A DNA stretch of 64,000 nucleotides, from NCBI RefSeq assembly GCF_900156175.1, contig NZ_FTMV01000005.1, forward strand, positions 1-64,000, written 5' to 3'. Positions within the stretch are counted from its first letter, which is position 1; the number at the start of each line of letters is the position of its first letter. Position numbers and translations under genes: made by a program. The notes below the pieces were generated by a model. That model saw only the letters and a program-made list of their open reading frames with translations. It made no database searches and was not told the DNA's origin. This document shows, piece after piece, positions 26,202 to 34,591 of the stretch. Source of the DNA: Janthinobacterium sp. TND4EL3 (GTDB lineage Bacteria > Pseudomonadota > Gammaproteobacteria > Burkholderiales > Burkholderiaceae_D).

Positions 26202-26774
26202 ATGAAATTTCTGGATCACCTGGAAGAGTGGCTGATCGCGTCCTTGATGGGCGCAGCCACCTTCATCATCTTCGTGGCGGTCGTGCACCGCTACCTGGCA
26301 GGCTTGCCGATACCGGGCCTGCAAGACTTTTTGATTCAAATCAATACCAGCTGGGCCCAGGAACTGTGCATCTACATGTTCGTCTGGATGGCCAAGTTCG
26401 GCGCCGCCTACGGCGTGCGCACCGGCATCCACGTAGGCGTCGACGTCCTGATCAACCGCATGAATCCACGCTGGCGCGACCGCTTCATCGTCTTCGGCCT
26501 GGGCGCCGGCGCCCTGTTTACGGGCATCGTCGGGACCCTGGGCGCCAGCTTCGTGTGGTCGATCGGCCACACGGACCAGACTTCGGCCGACATGGAAATC
26601 CCCATGTGGCTGGTCTACCTGGCCGTGCCGCTCGGCTCCTACCTGATGTGCTTCCGCTTCCTGCAAGTGATGGTGCATTTCATCAAGACGGGCACCTTGC
26701 CGAAGCATGACCATTCGCATGTCGAGGGCCTGGAAGAGGAATTGACGGCTGAAGAAAAAGGAGCCAAGGCATGA
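26202..26774 (+). CDS. dctQ: TRAP transporter small membrane subunit DctQ
   Basis: A 190-residue protein with four hydrophobic segments, the small TRAP subunit that partners DctM in sodium-driven uptake. The WAQELCIYMFVWMAKFGAAYGVRTGIHVGVDVL stretch in the middle is the DctQ signature. The C-terminus is long and charged (EGLEEELTAEEKGAKA). Its stop overlaps the dctM start (ATGA). Confidence 0.93.
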   Translation: MKFLDHLEEWLIASLMGAATFIIFVAVVHRYLAGLPIPGLQDFLIQINTSWAQELCIYMFVWMAKFGAAYGVRTGIHVGVDVLINRMNPRWRDRFIVFGLGAGALFTGIVGTLGASFVWSIGHTDQTSADMEIPMWLVYLAVPLGSYLMCFRFLQVMVHFIKTGTLPKHDHSHVEGLEEELTAEEKGAKA

Positions 26775-28051
26775 ACGCGCTGATTATTTTTGTATTGCTG
26801 CTGGCGCTGATGCTGACCGGCATGCCGATTTCCATCTCGCTGGGCCTGACGGTGCTGACGTTCCTGTTCACCATGACCAGCGTGCCCATCGAATCGGTGG
26901 CCCTGAAGATTTTCACGGGCATCGAGAAGTTCGAGATCATGGCGATCCCCTTCTTCATTTTGGCGGGCAATTTCCTCACGCATGGCGGGGTGGCGCGGCG
27001 CATGATCAACTTCGCCAGCTCCATGGTCGGACACTGGCATGGCGGCCTGGCGCTGGCCGGCGTGATGGCCTGTGCGCTGTTTGCGGCCGTCTCCGGCTCC
27101 AGTCCCGCCACGGTGGTGGCGATTGGCTCCATCATCTTGCCGGCCATGGTCAAGCAGGGGTATCCGCGCGGTTTCGGCGCCGGCGTCATCACCACCTCGG
27201 GCGCCCTGGGCATTTTGATCCCGCCGTCGATCGTGATGGTGATGTATTCCGTCAGCACCAACACGTCCGTGGGCAAGCTGTTCATGGCGGGCGTGATTCC
27301 CGGCATGATGCTGGCCATGCTGCTGGGCCTGACGACGTGGTTTTTGGCGCGCAAGAACAACTATCCGCGCATGCAGAAGGCCAGCTGGAAAGAGCGTTTC
27401 GTCACGTTCAAGAAAAGCGCCTGGGGCCTGCTGCTGATCGTCATCGTCATGGGCGGCATCTATTCGGGCGCCTTCACGCCGACGGAAGCGGCCGCCATGG
27501 CCGCCGTGTACGCCTTTTTTATCGCCGTCTTTGTCTACAAGGACTTGAAGATCAAGCAAGTGGGCAAGGTCTTGCTCGATTCGGCCGCCATGTCGGCGAT
27601 GTTGTTGTACATCATCACCAACGCCGTGCTGTTCTCGTTCCTGATGACCAGCGAAAACATCCCGCAGGCGATGGCTGAGTGGATCACGGGCAAGGGCCTG
27701 GGCGTGATCAGCTTCCTGCTGGTGGTCAACGTGCTGCTGTTGTTGGCCGGTAACGTCATGGAGCCGTCGTCCATCGTGCTGATCATGGCGCCTATCCTGT
27801 TCCCCGTCGCCATGAAGCTGGGCATTGATCCGGTGCACTTCGGTATCTTGATCGTGGTCAATATGGAGGTGGGCATGTGCCATCCGCCCGTGGGGCTGAA
27901 CCTGTATGTAGCGTCCGGCATCACGAAGATGGGCATTTCCGAACTGACCGTGGCCGTGATGCCATGGCTGCTGACGATGCTGGCCTTCCTCGGTTTGATT
28001 ACCTACGTACCACAAATCTCGCTGTGGCTGCCAAATTTAATTTACAACTAA
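26771..28051 (+). CDS. dctM: TRAP transporter large permease subunit DctM
   Basis: A 426-residue membrane protein of the DctM family, the transport channel of the system. MTGMPISISLGL, FFILAGNFLTHGGVARRMINFA, FAAVSGSSPATVVAIGSI and GVITTSGALGILIPPSI are family motifs; the last region provides the sodium and substrate sites. The 4-base overlap with dctQ indicates translational coupling. Downstream lies the candidate RNA gene. Confidence 0.95.
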   Translation: MNALIIFVLLLALMLTGMPISISLGLTVLTFLFTMTSVPIESVALKIFTGIEKFEIMAIPFFILAGNFLTHGGVARRMINFASSMVGHWHGGLALAGVMACALFAAVSGSSPATVVAIGSIILPAMVKQGYPRGFGAGVITTSGALGILIPPSIVMVMYSVSTNTSVGKLFMAGVIPGMMLAMLLGLTTWFLARKNNYPRMQKASWKERFVTFKKSAWGLLLIVIVMGGIYSGAFTPTEAAAMAAVYAFFIAVFVYKDLKIKQVGKVLLDSAAMSAMLLYIITNAVLFSFLMTSENIPQAMAEWITGKGLGVISFLLVVNVLLLLAGNVMEPSSIVLIMAPILFPVAMKLGIDPVHFGILIVVNMEVGMCHPPVGLNLYVASGITKMGISELTVAVMPWLLTMLAFLGLITYVPQISLWLPNLIYN

Positions 28052-28116
28052 AACAGTTGACCCCGTCATGGTGCAAAAAAAGTCGATCCGGCCGAACAAA
28101 TGCGCTATGATGGGCA

Positions 28117-28365
28117 GCCTTAAGGGGAAACACGTATAAGCATATACGCCCAGGTAGCAAGGCTGAAGGACAGAATTGGTGTCAAGGTTGGTGGGGGAGT
28201 AGTCTATAAGAACGGTATTGATACCGGGGATATATTGAGGAGACACACGTTTCACAGAAGTTGTTGAGTCATCGCTGCGTGCGGCCACAAGCCGGAACCG
28301 GCGGACCCAAACGACCGGGAACGTGAAGCAATATTTGAAGCGCACCGGCTGGTGCGCTTTTTTTT
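28117..28365 (+). ncRNA. Candidate structured small RNA between dctM and ogt
   Basis: A protein-free region of about 250 bases has a TATGAT -10 element (28106-28111) at its left and an intrinsic terminator at its right. Inside, CAGCCTT/AAGGCTG encloses CGTATA/TATACG; GTGTC/GACAC encloses CGGTAT/ATACCG; and GCCGG/CCGGC forms a tight stem. Paired segments at this density suggest a folded RNA. Words such as GGTTGGTG and GACACA occur in the same order as in E. coli 6S RNA, but I could not find the long 5'/3' closing stem, so the class is undecided. Both ends are estimates. Confidence 0.5.
28338..28365 (+). terminator. Strong Rho-independent terminator
   Basis: AAGCGCACC and GGTGCGCTT form a perfect 9-base stem with loop GGCT, followed by six more T. 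It would end the candidate RNA or the dctPQM transcript. Confidence 0.88.
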
Positions 28366-28476
28366 CGTGCCGGGGAAACGTCCGCCAGCACGCCAAAAGT
28401 CGGTGCATAATCGCCTAGGCGCTGTTTCCGGCGCCAGCAGGTTGTATATTTGCCACACTTGAATAATGATCAGCAG

Positions 28477-28977
28477 ATGAAAAAACAACAGGGCAGTGAA
28501 CTGTTCAGCGCCATCGTGGCCGCGCCGTTCGGCGCCATGGGTGTGCGCGCGCAGGACGGGCAGCTGCGCGAACTGGTCTACCTGCCGCCGCACTTTGCCG
28601 AGAAAAACGCGCAGGACGCCGTCTCGGAGCAGGCCTGCCTGCAACTGGCGCGCTACTTCCTTGATCCGGACTACGTCTTTGACCTGCCGCTGGCTGGCCT
28701 GGGCAGCGCCTACCAGCAACGCGTATGGGCGGCGATCACCGGCATTCCGCGCGGCCAGGTGCGCACGTATGGCGATGTGGCGCGCCTGATCGGCTCGGCC
28801 CCGCGCGCCGTGGGCCAGGCTTGCGGCGCCAACTGGTATCCCGTGGTGATCCCTTGCCACCGCGTGACGGCCGCAGGCGGCCTGGGCGGCTTTGCCCACC
28901 ATGATGACGCCACCGGCTTTCACCTTGGCGTGAAGCGCTGGCTGCTGGCGCATGAAGGCGTGGAAGCTTACCGATGA
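28477..28977 (+). CDS. ogt: Methylated-DNA--protein-cysteine methyltransferase
   Basis: This suicide enzyme removes alkyl groups from O6-alkylguanine in DNA. The 166-residue protein has the acceptor Cys at residue 127 in VVIPCHRVTAAGGLGGFA, the helix-turn-helix around YQQRVWAAITGIPRGQVRTYGDVARLIG, and a short degenerate N-terminal domain, as in Ogt. I prefer the ATG at 28477; a TTG 27 bases upstream is in frame but gives extra residues outside the family. xerD overlaps its stop. Confidence 0.93.
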   Translation: MKKQQGSELFSAIVAAPFGAMGVRAQDGQLRELVYLPPHFAEKNAQDAVSEQACLQLARYFLDPDYVFDLPLAGLGSAYQQRVWAAITGIPRGQVRTYGDVARLIGSAPRAVGQACGANWYPVVIPCHRVTAAGGLGGFAHHDDATGFHLGVKRWLLAHEGVEAYR

Positions 28978-29891
28978 TGAACAGCCTGCTGGCGCCCGAC
29001 AACGCCACCCTGATCGATGAATTCTGCGACAGCCTGTGGCTGGAAGACGGTCTGTCGAAAAACTCGCTCGATGCCTACCGGCGCGACATGCGATTGTTCG
29101 CGCGCTGGCTGGAAGTGGCGCGGCCCGGGCGCGAGGGCCTGTACGAGGTGACCACGGCCGACATCGAGGCGTATTTCGCCGCCCGCCACGACGAGAGCAA
29201 GGCAACCTCGTCGAACCGCCGGCTGTCCGTGCTCAAGCGCTTTTACCAGCTGGCCTTGCGGCACAAGCATATTGCCGCCGACCCGTGCCTGAAGATGGTG
29301 TCGGCAAAGCAGCCGGCGCGCTTCGTGCATACCCTGAGCGAAGCGCAGGTGGAAGCGTTGCTGGCGGCGCCCGACGTGAGTACGCCGCTGGGCTTGCGCG
29401 AGCGCACCATGCTCGAACTCATGTATGCGAGCGGCTTGCGCGTGTCGGAACTGGTGGACTTGCAATCGGTGGAACTGAGCCTGAACGATGGCGTGCTGCG
29501 CATCACGGGCAAGGGCAGCAAGACGCGCCTGGTGCCGTTCGGCGAACAGGCGCGGCTGTGGATCGAGCGCTACCTGAAAGAGGCGCGCGGCGTCATCCTC
29601 GACGGGCAGATGGACGATGCGCTGTTCGTCACGCGGCGCGGGGGCGCCATGACGCGGCAAATGTTCTGGGTCATCATCAAGAAACACGCGCTAAACGCCG
29701 GCATCACGGCACCGCTGTCGCCGCATACCTTGCGCCATGCGTTTGCCACGCATCTGCTCAACCATGGCGCGGACTTGCGTGTTGTGCAATTGTTACTGGG
29801 ACATTCCGATATTTCCACCACGCAAATCTACACGCATGTCGCCCGCGAACGGCTGAAACTGCTGCATGCGCAGCATCATCCCCGAGGCTAA
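28974..29891 (+). CDS. xerD: Site-specific tyrosine recombinase XerD
   Basis: XerD resolves chromosome dimers at dif with XerC and FtsK. The 305-residue protein has the SAM-like N-terminal DNA-binding domain and the catalytic set: Arg in ASGLRVSEL, Lys in GKGSKTRLVP, His-x-x-Arg in LSPHTLRHAFATHLLNHGADLR, His in LGHSDISTTQIYTHV and the nucleophile Tyr in the same segment. It starts with two ATG codons, the first overlapping the ogt stop. Nothing nearby suggests an integrated element, so the housekeeping recombinase is meant. Confidence 0.93.
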   Translation: MMNSLLAPDNATLIDEFCDSLWLEDGLSKNSLDAYRRDMRLFARWLEVARPGREGLYEVTTADIEAYFAARHDESKATSSNRRLSVLKRFYQLALRHKHIAADPCLKMVSAKQPARFVHTLSEAQVEALLAAPDVSTPLGLRERTMLELMYASGLRVSELVDLQSVELSLNDGVLRITGKGSKTRLVPFGEQARLWIERYLKEARGVILDGQMDDALFVTRRGGAMTRQMFWVIIKKHALNAGITAPLSPHTLRHAFATHLLNHGADLRVVQLLLGHSDISTTQIYTHVARERLKLLHAQHHPRG

Positions 29892-29895
29892 ACAT

Positions 29896-29923
29896 TTGGT
29901 GTTTGGTCCAATTACGTCATAAT
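29896..29923 (+). promoter_or_regulatory. Sigma-70 type promoter for the small charged protein gene
   Basis: TTGGTG and CATAAT with a 16-base spacer, in an AT-rich gap, 49 bases before the start codon of the small gene that follows. Confidence 0.42.
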
Positions 29924-29971
29924 GTGCCTTATGTGCTTATCTGTAACAATAAAAAACTAAAGAGGTAGTAA

Positions 29972-30157
29972 ATGGCCAAGACAAATTTCCAATACGAAAA
30001 ACGGCAAAAAGAGCTGGAAAAGAAGAAGAAAGCCGAGGAAAAAGCCAGACGCAAGCTGGAAGCGAAAAACAATCCGAAGCCGGCCGACGGTGAAGAGGGC
30101 GCCGAGGGTGAAGAGCCGGAAGCGGACGACACCGACGCTCCCGCCCAGCCGCAGTAA
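29972..30157 (+). CDS. Small highly charged coiled-coil protein
   Basis: A 61-residue protein. Residues 1-35 are Lys/Glu-rich and form an uninterrupted amphipathic or coiled-coil helix (RQKELEKKKKAEEKARRKLE); the rest is acidic and disordered (Asp/Glu/Pro/Ala). AAAGAGGTAG upstream is a fair ribosome site and the gene has its own promoter and a following hairpin, so it is very likely expressed. I do not recognise a function. Similar small KKK-EE proteins are, to my knowledge, common in this bacterial group. Confidence 0.75.
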   Translation: MAKTNFQYEKRQKELEKKKKAEEKARRKLEAKNNPKPADGEEGAEGEEPEADDTDAPAQPQ

Positions 30158-30172
30158 TTCCTCGTTCCTGAC

Positions 30173-30199
30173 GACCGGTGCGGCATCGCCGCGCCGGTC
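30173..30199. terminator. Hairpin between small gene and czcC
   Basis: GACCGG/CCGGTC with inner GCGGC/GCCGC forms a compact stem between two convergent genes, followed by a pyrimidine-rich stretch containing TTCTATTTT. It could end transcripts from both sides; the T-run is imperfect. Confidence 0.45.
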
Positions 30200-30222
30200 T
30201 CCCCTCGTTCTATTTTCCCCCG

Positions 30223-31500
30223 CTACAAGCGCGGCCGCTGGCCGATCGCCAGTTGCAGCTGCGTGCTGGCGATGGCCGCATCGGCGCGCGCCTGCACATA
30301 ACCCTGATACGCCTCATCGGCCGAACGCTGCGCCGCCAGCCATTCCAGCAGCGAGGCATTGCCCTTGATGTAGGACAGGCGCATTCCGTCGACCACCTTC
30401 TGCGCATCCTGCAGCACGCCGTCGCGGTAGTGCGCCAGCCGTTCCTGCGCCGAGCGCCATTGCCGCTGCGCCGCGCGCACTTCCGTCTCCGCCTTCAATT
30501 CCGCCTGGCGCAGCGCCAGCATCGCCTGCGTCACGCCCGCTTCCGCCTGCACGATGTCACCCTGGTCGCGCCGCGACAGGGGGATGGGGATGGCCAGCGA
30601 AAGGGAGAGGGCGCGCGAACGGGGCGACCCGTCGACGGGATTGCCGCTGGCGTCAACGCCGTCATGGTAGCCGCGCGCGGCGGACAGGCCCACGGTGACG
30701 GTCGGATCGACCGAACGGTTGGCGCGGACCAGCGCCGCGCCGTCGCGCAGATTGTCCACGCTGGCGCGGGCGATGCGCACGTCGCTGCGCGCGCCGAGCG
30801 CCTGCGGCACCAGGGTGCTGGCATCCTGGTCGGCATACGCGGCGAAGTCGCAGGCCAGCTGCGCGTCCGGAAACAGCGTGTCGAACTGGCGGCCCAAGGG
30901 CGGCGACAAATTCAACATGGCGCTGTCCGCCTCGCTGCGTGCCTGCGCCAGTTCGGCCTGGAACTGGTCGCGTTCCACGCGCGACTGCAGCAGTTCGATG
31001 CCGCCCACGTCGCCAGCCTTGCGCCGCACGGCGTTCGCCTCGACCACCTTAGACAGGGCCGCCATGGTCTGCTGCTTGCGCGCGAGGACCTCGCGCGTGC
31101 GGCACGCTTCCGTGAACGCGGCGGCGGCCGTGCCATACAGCTCGCTTTTGAAGCCGGCCACCGTTTCCTCGGCCAGCGCGACATTGCTGTGCGCCGCTTT
31201 CAAGCGCGCGGCGCGCTTGCCGCCCGTTTCGATGGCCATGTTGATGGCCGGCGTCCACGTGACGGGACGGTGCTCGACGCTGCGCACGGTCTCGCGCGTG
31301 GCGCCCAGCGTGAATTCGGGATCGGGACGCAGGCCGGCGATGCCGATGCCGGCCTTGGCCGAGGTGATGCTTTCCTGCTGCGCCTGCAATTCCAGGCTGT
31401 GGCTTTCCACGGCGGACAAATAGGTCTCGAAGGTCAACGGGGCGGCGCTGGCGCATGGCGTCATCAGCCAGACCGCCAGCAGTACATTAAAACGTGTCAT
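30223..31500 (-). CDS. czcC: CzcC-like outer membrane efflux protein
   Basis: A 425-residue TolC-family protein, the outer membrane channel of the heavy-metal tripartite pump encoded here. It has a signal peptide (NVLLAVWLMTPCASA) and two outer-membrane-factor repeats with long coiled-coil helices (e.g. LQSRVERDQFQAELAQARSEADSAML). Its start overlaps the pump gene by 14 bases and it is the last gene of the leftward czcBAC-order operon. The symbol reflects family, not proven metal. Confidence 0.88.
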   Translation of the reverse strand: MTRFNVLLAVWLMTPCASAAPLTFETYLSAVESHSLELQAQQESITSAKAGIGIAGLRPDPEFTLGATRETVRSVEHRPVTWTPAINMAIETGGKRAARLKAAHSNVALAEETVAGFKSELYGTAAAAFTEACRTREVLARKQQTMAALSKVVEANAVRRKAGDVGGIELLQSRVERDQFQAELAQARSEADSAMLNLSPPLGRQFDTLFPDAQLACDFAAYADQDASTLVPQALGARSDVRIARASVDNLRDGAALVRANRSVDPTVTVGLSAARGYHDGVDASGNPVDGSPRSRALSLSLAIPIPLSRRDQGDIVQAEAGVTQAMLALRQAELKAETEVRAAQRQWRSAQERLAHYRDGVLQDAQKVVDGMRLSYIKGNASLLEWLAAQRSADEAYQGYVQARADAAIASTQLQLAIGQRPRL

Positions 31501-34500
31501 GGTTCACTCCTTCGGTATCGATCCGGCGTTGTTGTACATACGCCTCGATCAGGTAATACAGGGCCGGCAACAGCAGCAGGGTCAGCGCCGTGGCCGTCAC
31601 CAGGCCGCCCACCACGACGGTGGCCAGCGGGCGCTGCACGTCGCTGCCCAGCCCCGTGGCCAGCATGGCCGGCGTCAGCCCCAGGGCGGCCACGGTGGCC
31701 GTCATCAGCACGGGGCGCATGCGGTCGCGCGCGCCATCCAGCACGGCGTCGCGCAAGCTCCTGCCTTCTTCCGCGCGCAATCGGTTGATCTGCGCCAGCA
31801 TCAGCACGGCATTGAGCACGGCCACGCCGAACAGGGCGATGAAGCCCACCGCGCTCGACACGTTCAGGGTCATGCCGCGCAGGTGAAGCGCGGCCAGGCC
31901 GCCCAGCATGGCCAGCGGCACGGCCAGCAAGACCAGCGCGGGCTGGCGCAGATTGCGGAACTGGCCAAACAGCAGCAGGAACATGGCGCCCAGGGTCATC
32001 GGCAGGATCAGGGCCAGGCGGCTTTGCGCGCGCTGCAGGTTTTCGAACTGGCCACCCCATTCGACGCTGATGCGCTGGTGCTCGTTGGCCACGGCCTGCG
32101 CCACCAGCGGGCGCGCTTCGGCCAGGAAGCCGGCCAGGTCGCGCCCGCGGGCATTGAGACGCACGATGATGTGGCGCCGTCCCATTTCGCGCACGATCAC
32201 GCTTTCGCCCGAGGTGGTGCTGATGGTGGCCACCTGCGCCAGTGGAATCCTGGCGCCGCTGGCGGCGTTGAGCATCAGGCTGGCAACGGCGTCCGGGCTG
32301 GAGCGCGTGGCGGGCGGGAAGCGCACGGCGATGTCATAGCTTTTCTCGCCCACGTAGACCTGGCCGATGGGCGCGCCGCCGATGCCGGTGGCAATCAGGT
32401 CGGCCACGTCGGCCGCGTTGATGCCGTAGCGTGCCGCTTTTGCCCTGTCCAGTTCCACTTTCAGGTTGGGCAGCGGCGGCTCGACGTCCACCGCCACGTC
32501 GGAGGCGCCGTGGACAGTCTTCAGCACATTGGCCACCTTGCCGGCGATGCGCCGCACTTCATCGAGGTCGTTGCCGAAGATTTTCACCGTCAGGTCGCTG
32601 TGCGCGCCCGACAATTTATCCTGCACGCCATCGATCATCGGCTGCATGAAGGCCACCGTGTAGCCTGGCATGCGGGCGAAGCGCGCGTTCATTTTCGCGA
32701 TCAGCTGCTGCTTGCTCATGCCCGACTTCCAGCTTTTATAGGGATGCAGTCCCACGCTTGCCTCGATGTGCGACGGCGTCCAGTAATCGGTGCCGTCGTC
32801 GTTGCGTCCCGTCTGCGTGACGATGGTCGACACTTCCGGGAATTCCAGCGCGGCGCGCCGCAGTTCGCTGGCCATCTCCGACGCCTTGTCCAAGGTGATC
32901 CCGGGCGGCATCTGCACCTGCAGCCACAGCGACCCCTCATCGAGATAGGGCAGGAAGTCGCGGCCGATGCTGCCGCCCAGGATGGCCAGCGCCGCGAGCG
33001 ATCCGGCGCACACCATCGCCACCCAGCGGCGCTTGCCCACGGTACGTTCGAGGAAGCGGCCATACGCGGCCGCCAGCTTGTCCAGCGCGCGGTTATGGAA
33101 GGTGCGGCGCGGCTTGCGTAATGCCAGCCAGGCCAGGCCCGGAATCAGCACCAAAGCCACCACCAGCGCACCCACCAGCGCCGCGCCCACCGCATACGCC
33201 ATGGGCGAGAACAGCTTGTACTCGATGCGCTGGAAGGCGAACAGGGGCAGGTAGGCGGCGATGATGACGGCCATGCCGAACATGATGGGGCGCGCCACCT
33301 GCAGGGTCGCGTCGATGGCGTCCTGCAGGGTAAGCGGGCGGTCCTGCTCGCGCTCGCGGCGGCGCAGCATGTTTTCCAGCACCACCACGGAACCGTCGAC
33401 GAGGATGCCGAAGTCGATCGCGCCCAGCGACAGCAAATTGGCGGGAATCCTGAAGTGGTGCATGAAGATAAAGGCGATCAGCAGGGCCAGCGGGATCGTC
33501 AGCGCGACGATGGCGGCCGCGCGCGGGCTGCCCAAAAACAGCAGCAGCACGAGGGCGACGAGCAGCATGCCTTCGCCCAGGGTATGGCTGACCGTGTGCA
33601 GGGTGGCGTCGATCAGCGAGCTGCGGTCCAGGTAGGGCACGACCTTGACGTCCTTCGGCAGCACATTCGCATTCAAATCGTCCACGGCCGCATGGATGCC
33701 GGCCAGCGCCTCGGACGGGTTGAAATCCTTCAGCAGCAGGGTGATGCCTTCGATGGTGTCGGGCTTGTCGTCCTTGCCGAGGATGCCGCGCCGCTCCACG
33801 TTGCCGTAGGCGAGCTTGCCCAGGTCCTTCACCAGCACGGGCACGCCGTCCTTGCTGCTGACGACGACATTGCCCATGTCGTCGAGCGAATGCAGCAAGC
33901 CCACGCCGCGCACCACGTACGATTGCTGGCCGCGGTCGATGACGCTGCCGCCGCCGCTGAGGTTGTTGGCGTTGATGGCGTCCTTGACCTGCGCCAGCGA
34001 GAAGCCGTAGCTGTCCAGTTTTGCGGGATCGAGTTCCAGCATGAATTGCGTCGTCAGGCCGCCGAAATTGCTGACGTCGGCCACGCCGCGCACCTGCTGC
34101 AGGCGCGGGATCACGGTCCAGAACTGCAGCTCGGACAGTTCGCGCAGGGACCGTGTTTTCGATTCCAGCGTGTAGCGGTAGATTTCGCCCGTGGGCGAGG
34201 TATAGGGATCGAGACCCGGCTTGGCGTCGTACGGCAGGTTCACGCTGGCCAGGCGCTCCTGCAACCGTTCGCGCGTGAAGTAGCCGTCGCTGCCGTCTTC
34301 GAAGACCACCGTGATCAGGGACAGCGCGAACAGGCTGCGCGTGCGCAGCACGTGCATGCCGGGCGTGCCGAGCAGGGCGCGCTCGAGCGGAATGGTGATC
34401 TGCTGCTCGATTTCCTCGGCGCCCAGGCCCGGCACCTGCGTGACGATCTGCGAGGTGACGTCGGCGATGTCGGGATAGGCTTCGATGGGCAGCTGCTTCC

Positions 34501-34591
34501 AGCAGTAGATGCCGTAGACGGCGACGAACAGCAGCACCAGCCAGACGATGCCGCGCCGCTGGCAGCACGTGGTGATGAAACGGTCAATCAT
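31487..34591 (-). CDS. czcA: CzcA-type heavy-metal RND efflux pump
   Basis: A 1034-residue inner membrane RND transporter of the HME family. After an N-terminal membrane helix come two large periplasmic loops, with the fourth-helix motif AIDFGILVDGSVVVLEN; the DFG...D form is typical of divalent-cation exporters such as CzcA, CnrA and NccA, rather than monovalent CusA. It uses proton flow to expel metal ions such as Co, Zn, Ni or Cd. Overlaps on both sides (8 bases with the adaptor, 14 with the outer channel) show tight coupling. Confidence 0.93.
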   Translation of the reverse strand: MIDRFITTCCQRRGIVWLVLLFVAVYGIYCWKQLPIEAYPDIADVTSQIVTQVPGLGAEEIEQQITIPLERALLGTPGMHVLRTRSLFALSLITVVFEDGSDGYFTRERLQERLASVNLPYDAKPGLDPYTSPTGEIYRYTLESKTRSLRELSELQFWTVIPRLQQVRGVADVSNFGGLTTQFMLELDPAKLDSYGFSLAQVKDAINANNLSGGGSVIDRGQQSYVVRGVGLLHSLDDMGNVVVSSKDGVPVLVKDLGKLAYGNVERRGILGKDDKPDTIEGITLLLKDFNPSEALAGIHAAVDDLNANVLPKDVKVVPYLDRSSLIDATLHTVSHTLGEGMLLVALVLLLFLGSPRAAAIVALTIPLALLIAFIFMHHFRIPANLLSLGAIDFGILVDGSVVVLENMLRRREREQDRPLTLQDAIDATLQVARPIMFGMAVIIAAYLPLFAFQRIEYKLFSPMAYAVGAALVGALVVALVLIPGLAWLALRKPRRTFHNRALDKLAAAYGRFLERTVGKRRWVAMVCAGSLAALAILGGSIGRDFLPYLDEGSLWLQVQMPPGITLDKASEMASELRRAALEFPEVSTIVTQTGRNDDGTDYWTPSHIEASVGLHPYKSWKSGMSKQQLIAKMNARFARMPGYTVAFMQPMIDGVQDKLSGAHSDLTVKIFGNDLDEVRRIAGKVANVLKTVHGASDVAVDVEPPLPNLKVELDRAKAARYGINAADVADLIATGIGGAPIGQVYVGEKSYDIAVRFPPATRSSPDAVASLMLNAASGARIPLAQVATISTTSGESVIVREMGRRHIIVRLNARGRDLAGFLAEARPLVAQAVANEHQRISVEWGGQFENLQRAQSRLALILPMTLGAMFLLLFGQFRNLRQPALVLLAVPLAMLGGLAALHLRGMTLNVSSAVGFIALFGVAVLNAVLMLAQINRLRAEEGRSLRDAVLDGARDRMRPVLMTATVAALGLTPAMLATGLGSDVQRPLATVVVGGLVTATALTLLLLPALYYLIEAYVQQRRIDTEGVNHDTF

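Noticed and set aside
24357..26720. A 787-codon open frame on the - strand across dctP and dctQ
   Set aside because: It is antisense to the TRAP genes and crosses the dctS-dctP promoter region and its palindrome; composition is His/Arg/Gln-rich without motifs. Only its far end coincides with the true dctS gene in another frame.
28117..28365. Confident annotation as 6S RNA
   Set aside because: A few words match E. coli 6S RNA in order, but I could not pair the 5' and 3' ends into the long closing stem, and the first 50 bases pair among themselves.
28974..29891. XerD-like recombinase as a sign of an integrated element
   Set aside because: The protein matches housekeeping XerD over its full length, is coupled to ogt, and no attachment repeats, other integration genes or tRNA target lie nearby. 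I also found no convincing dif site in the neighbourhood.
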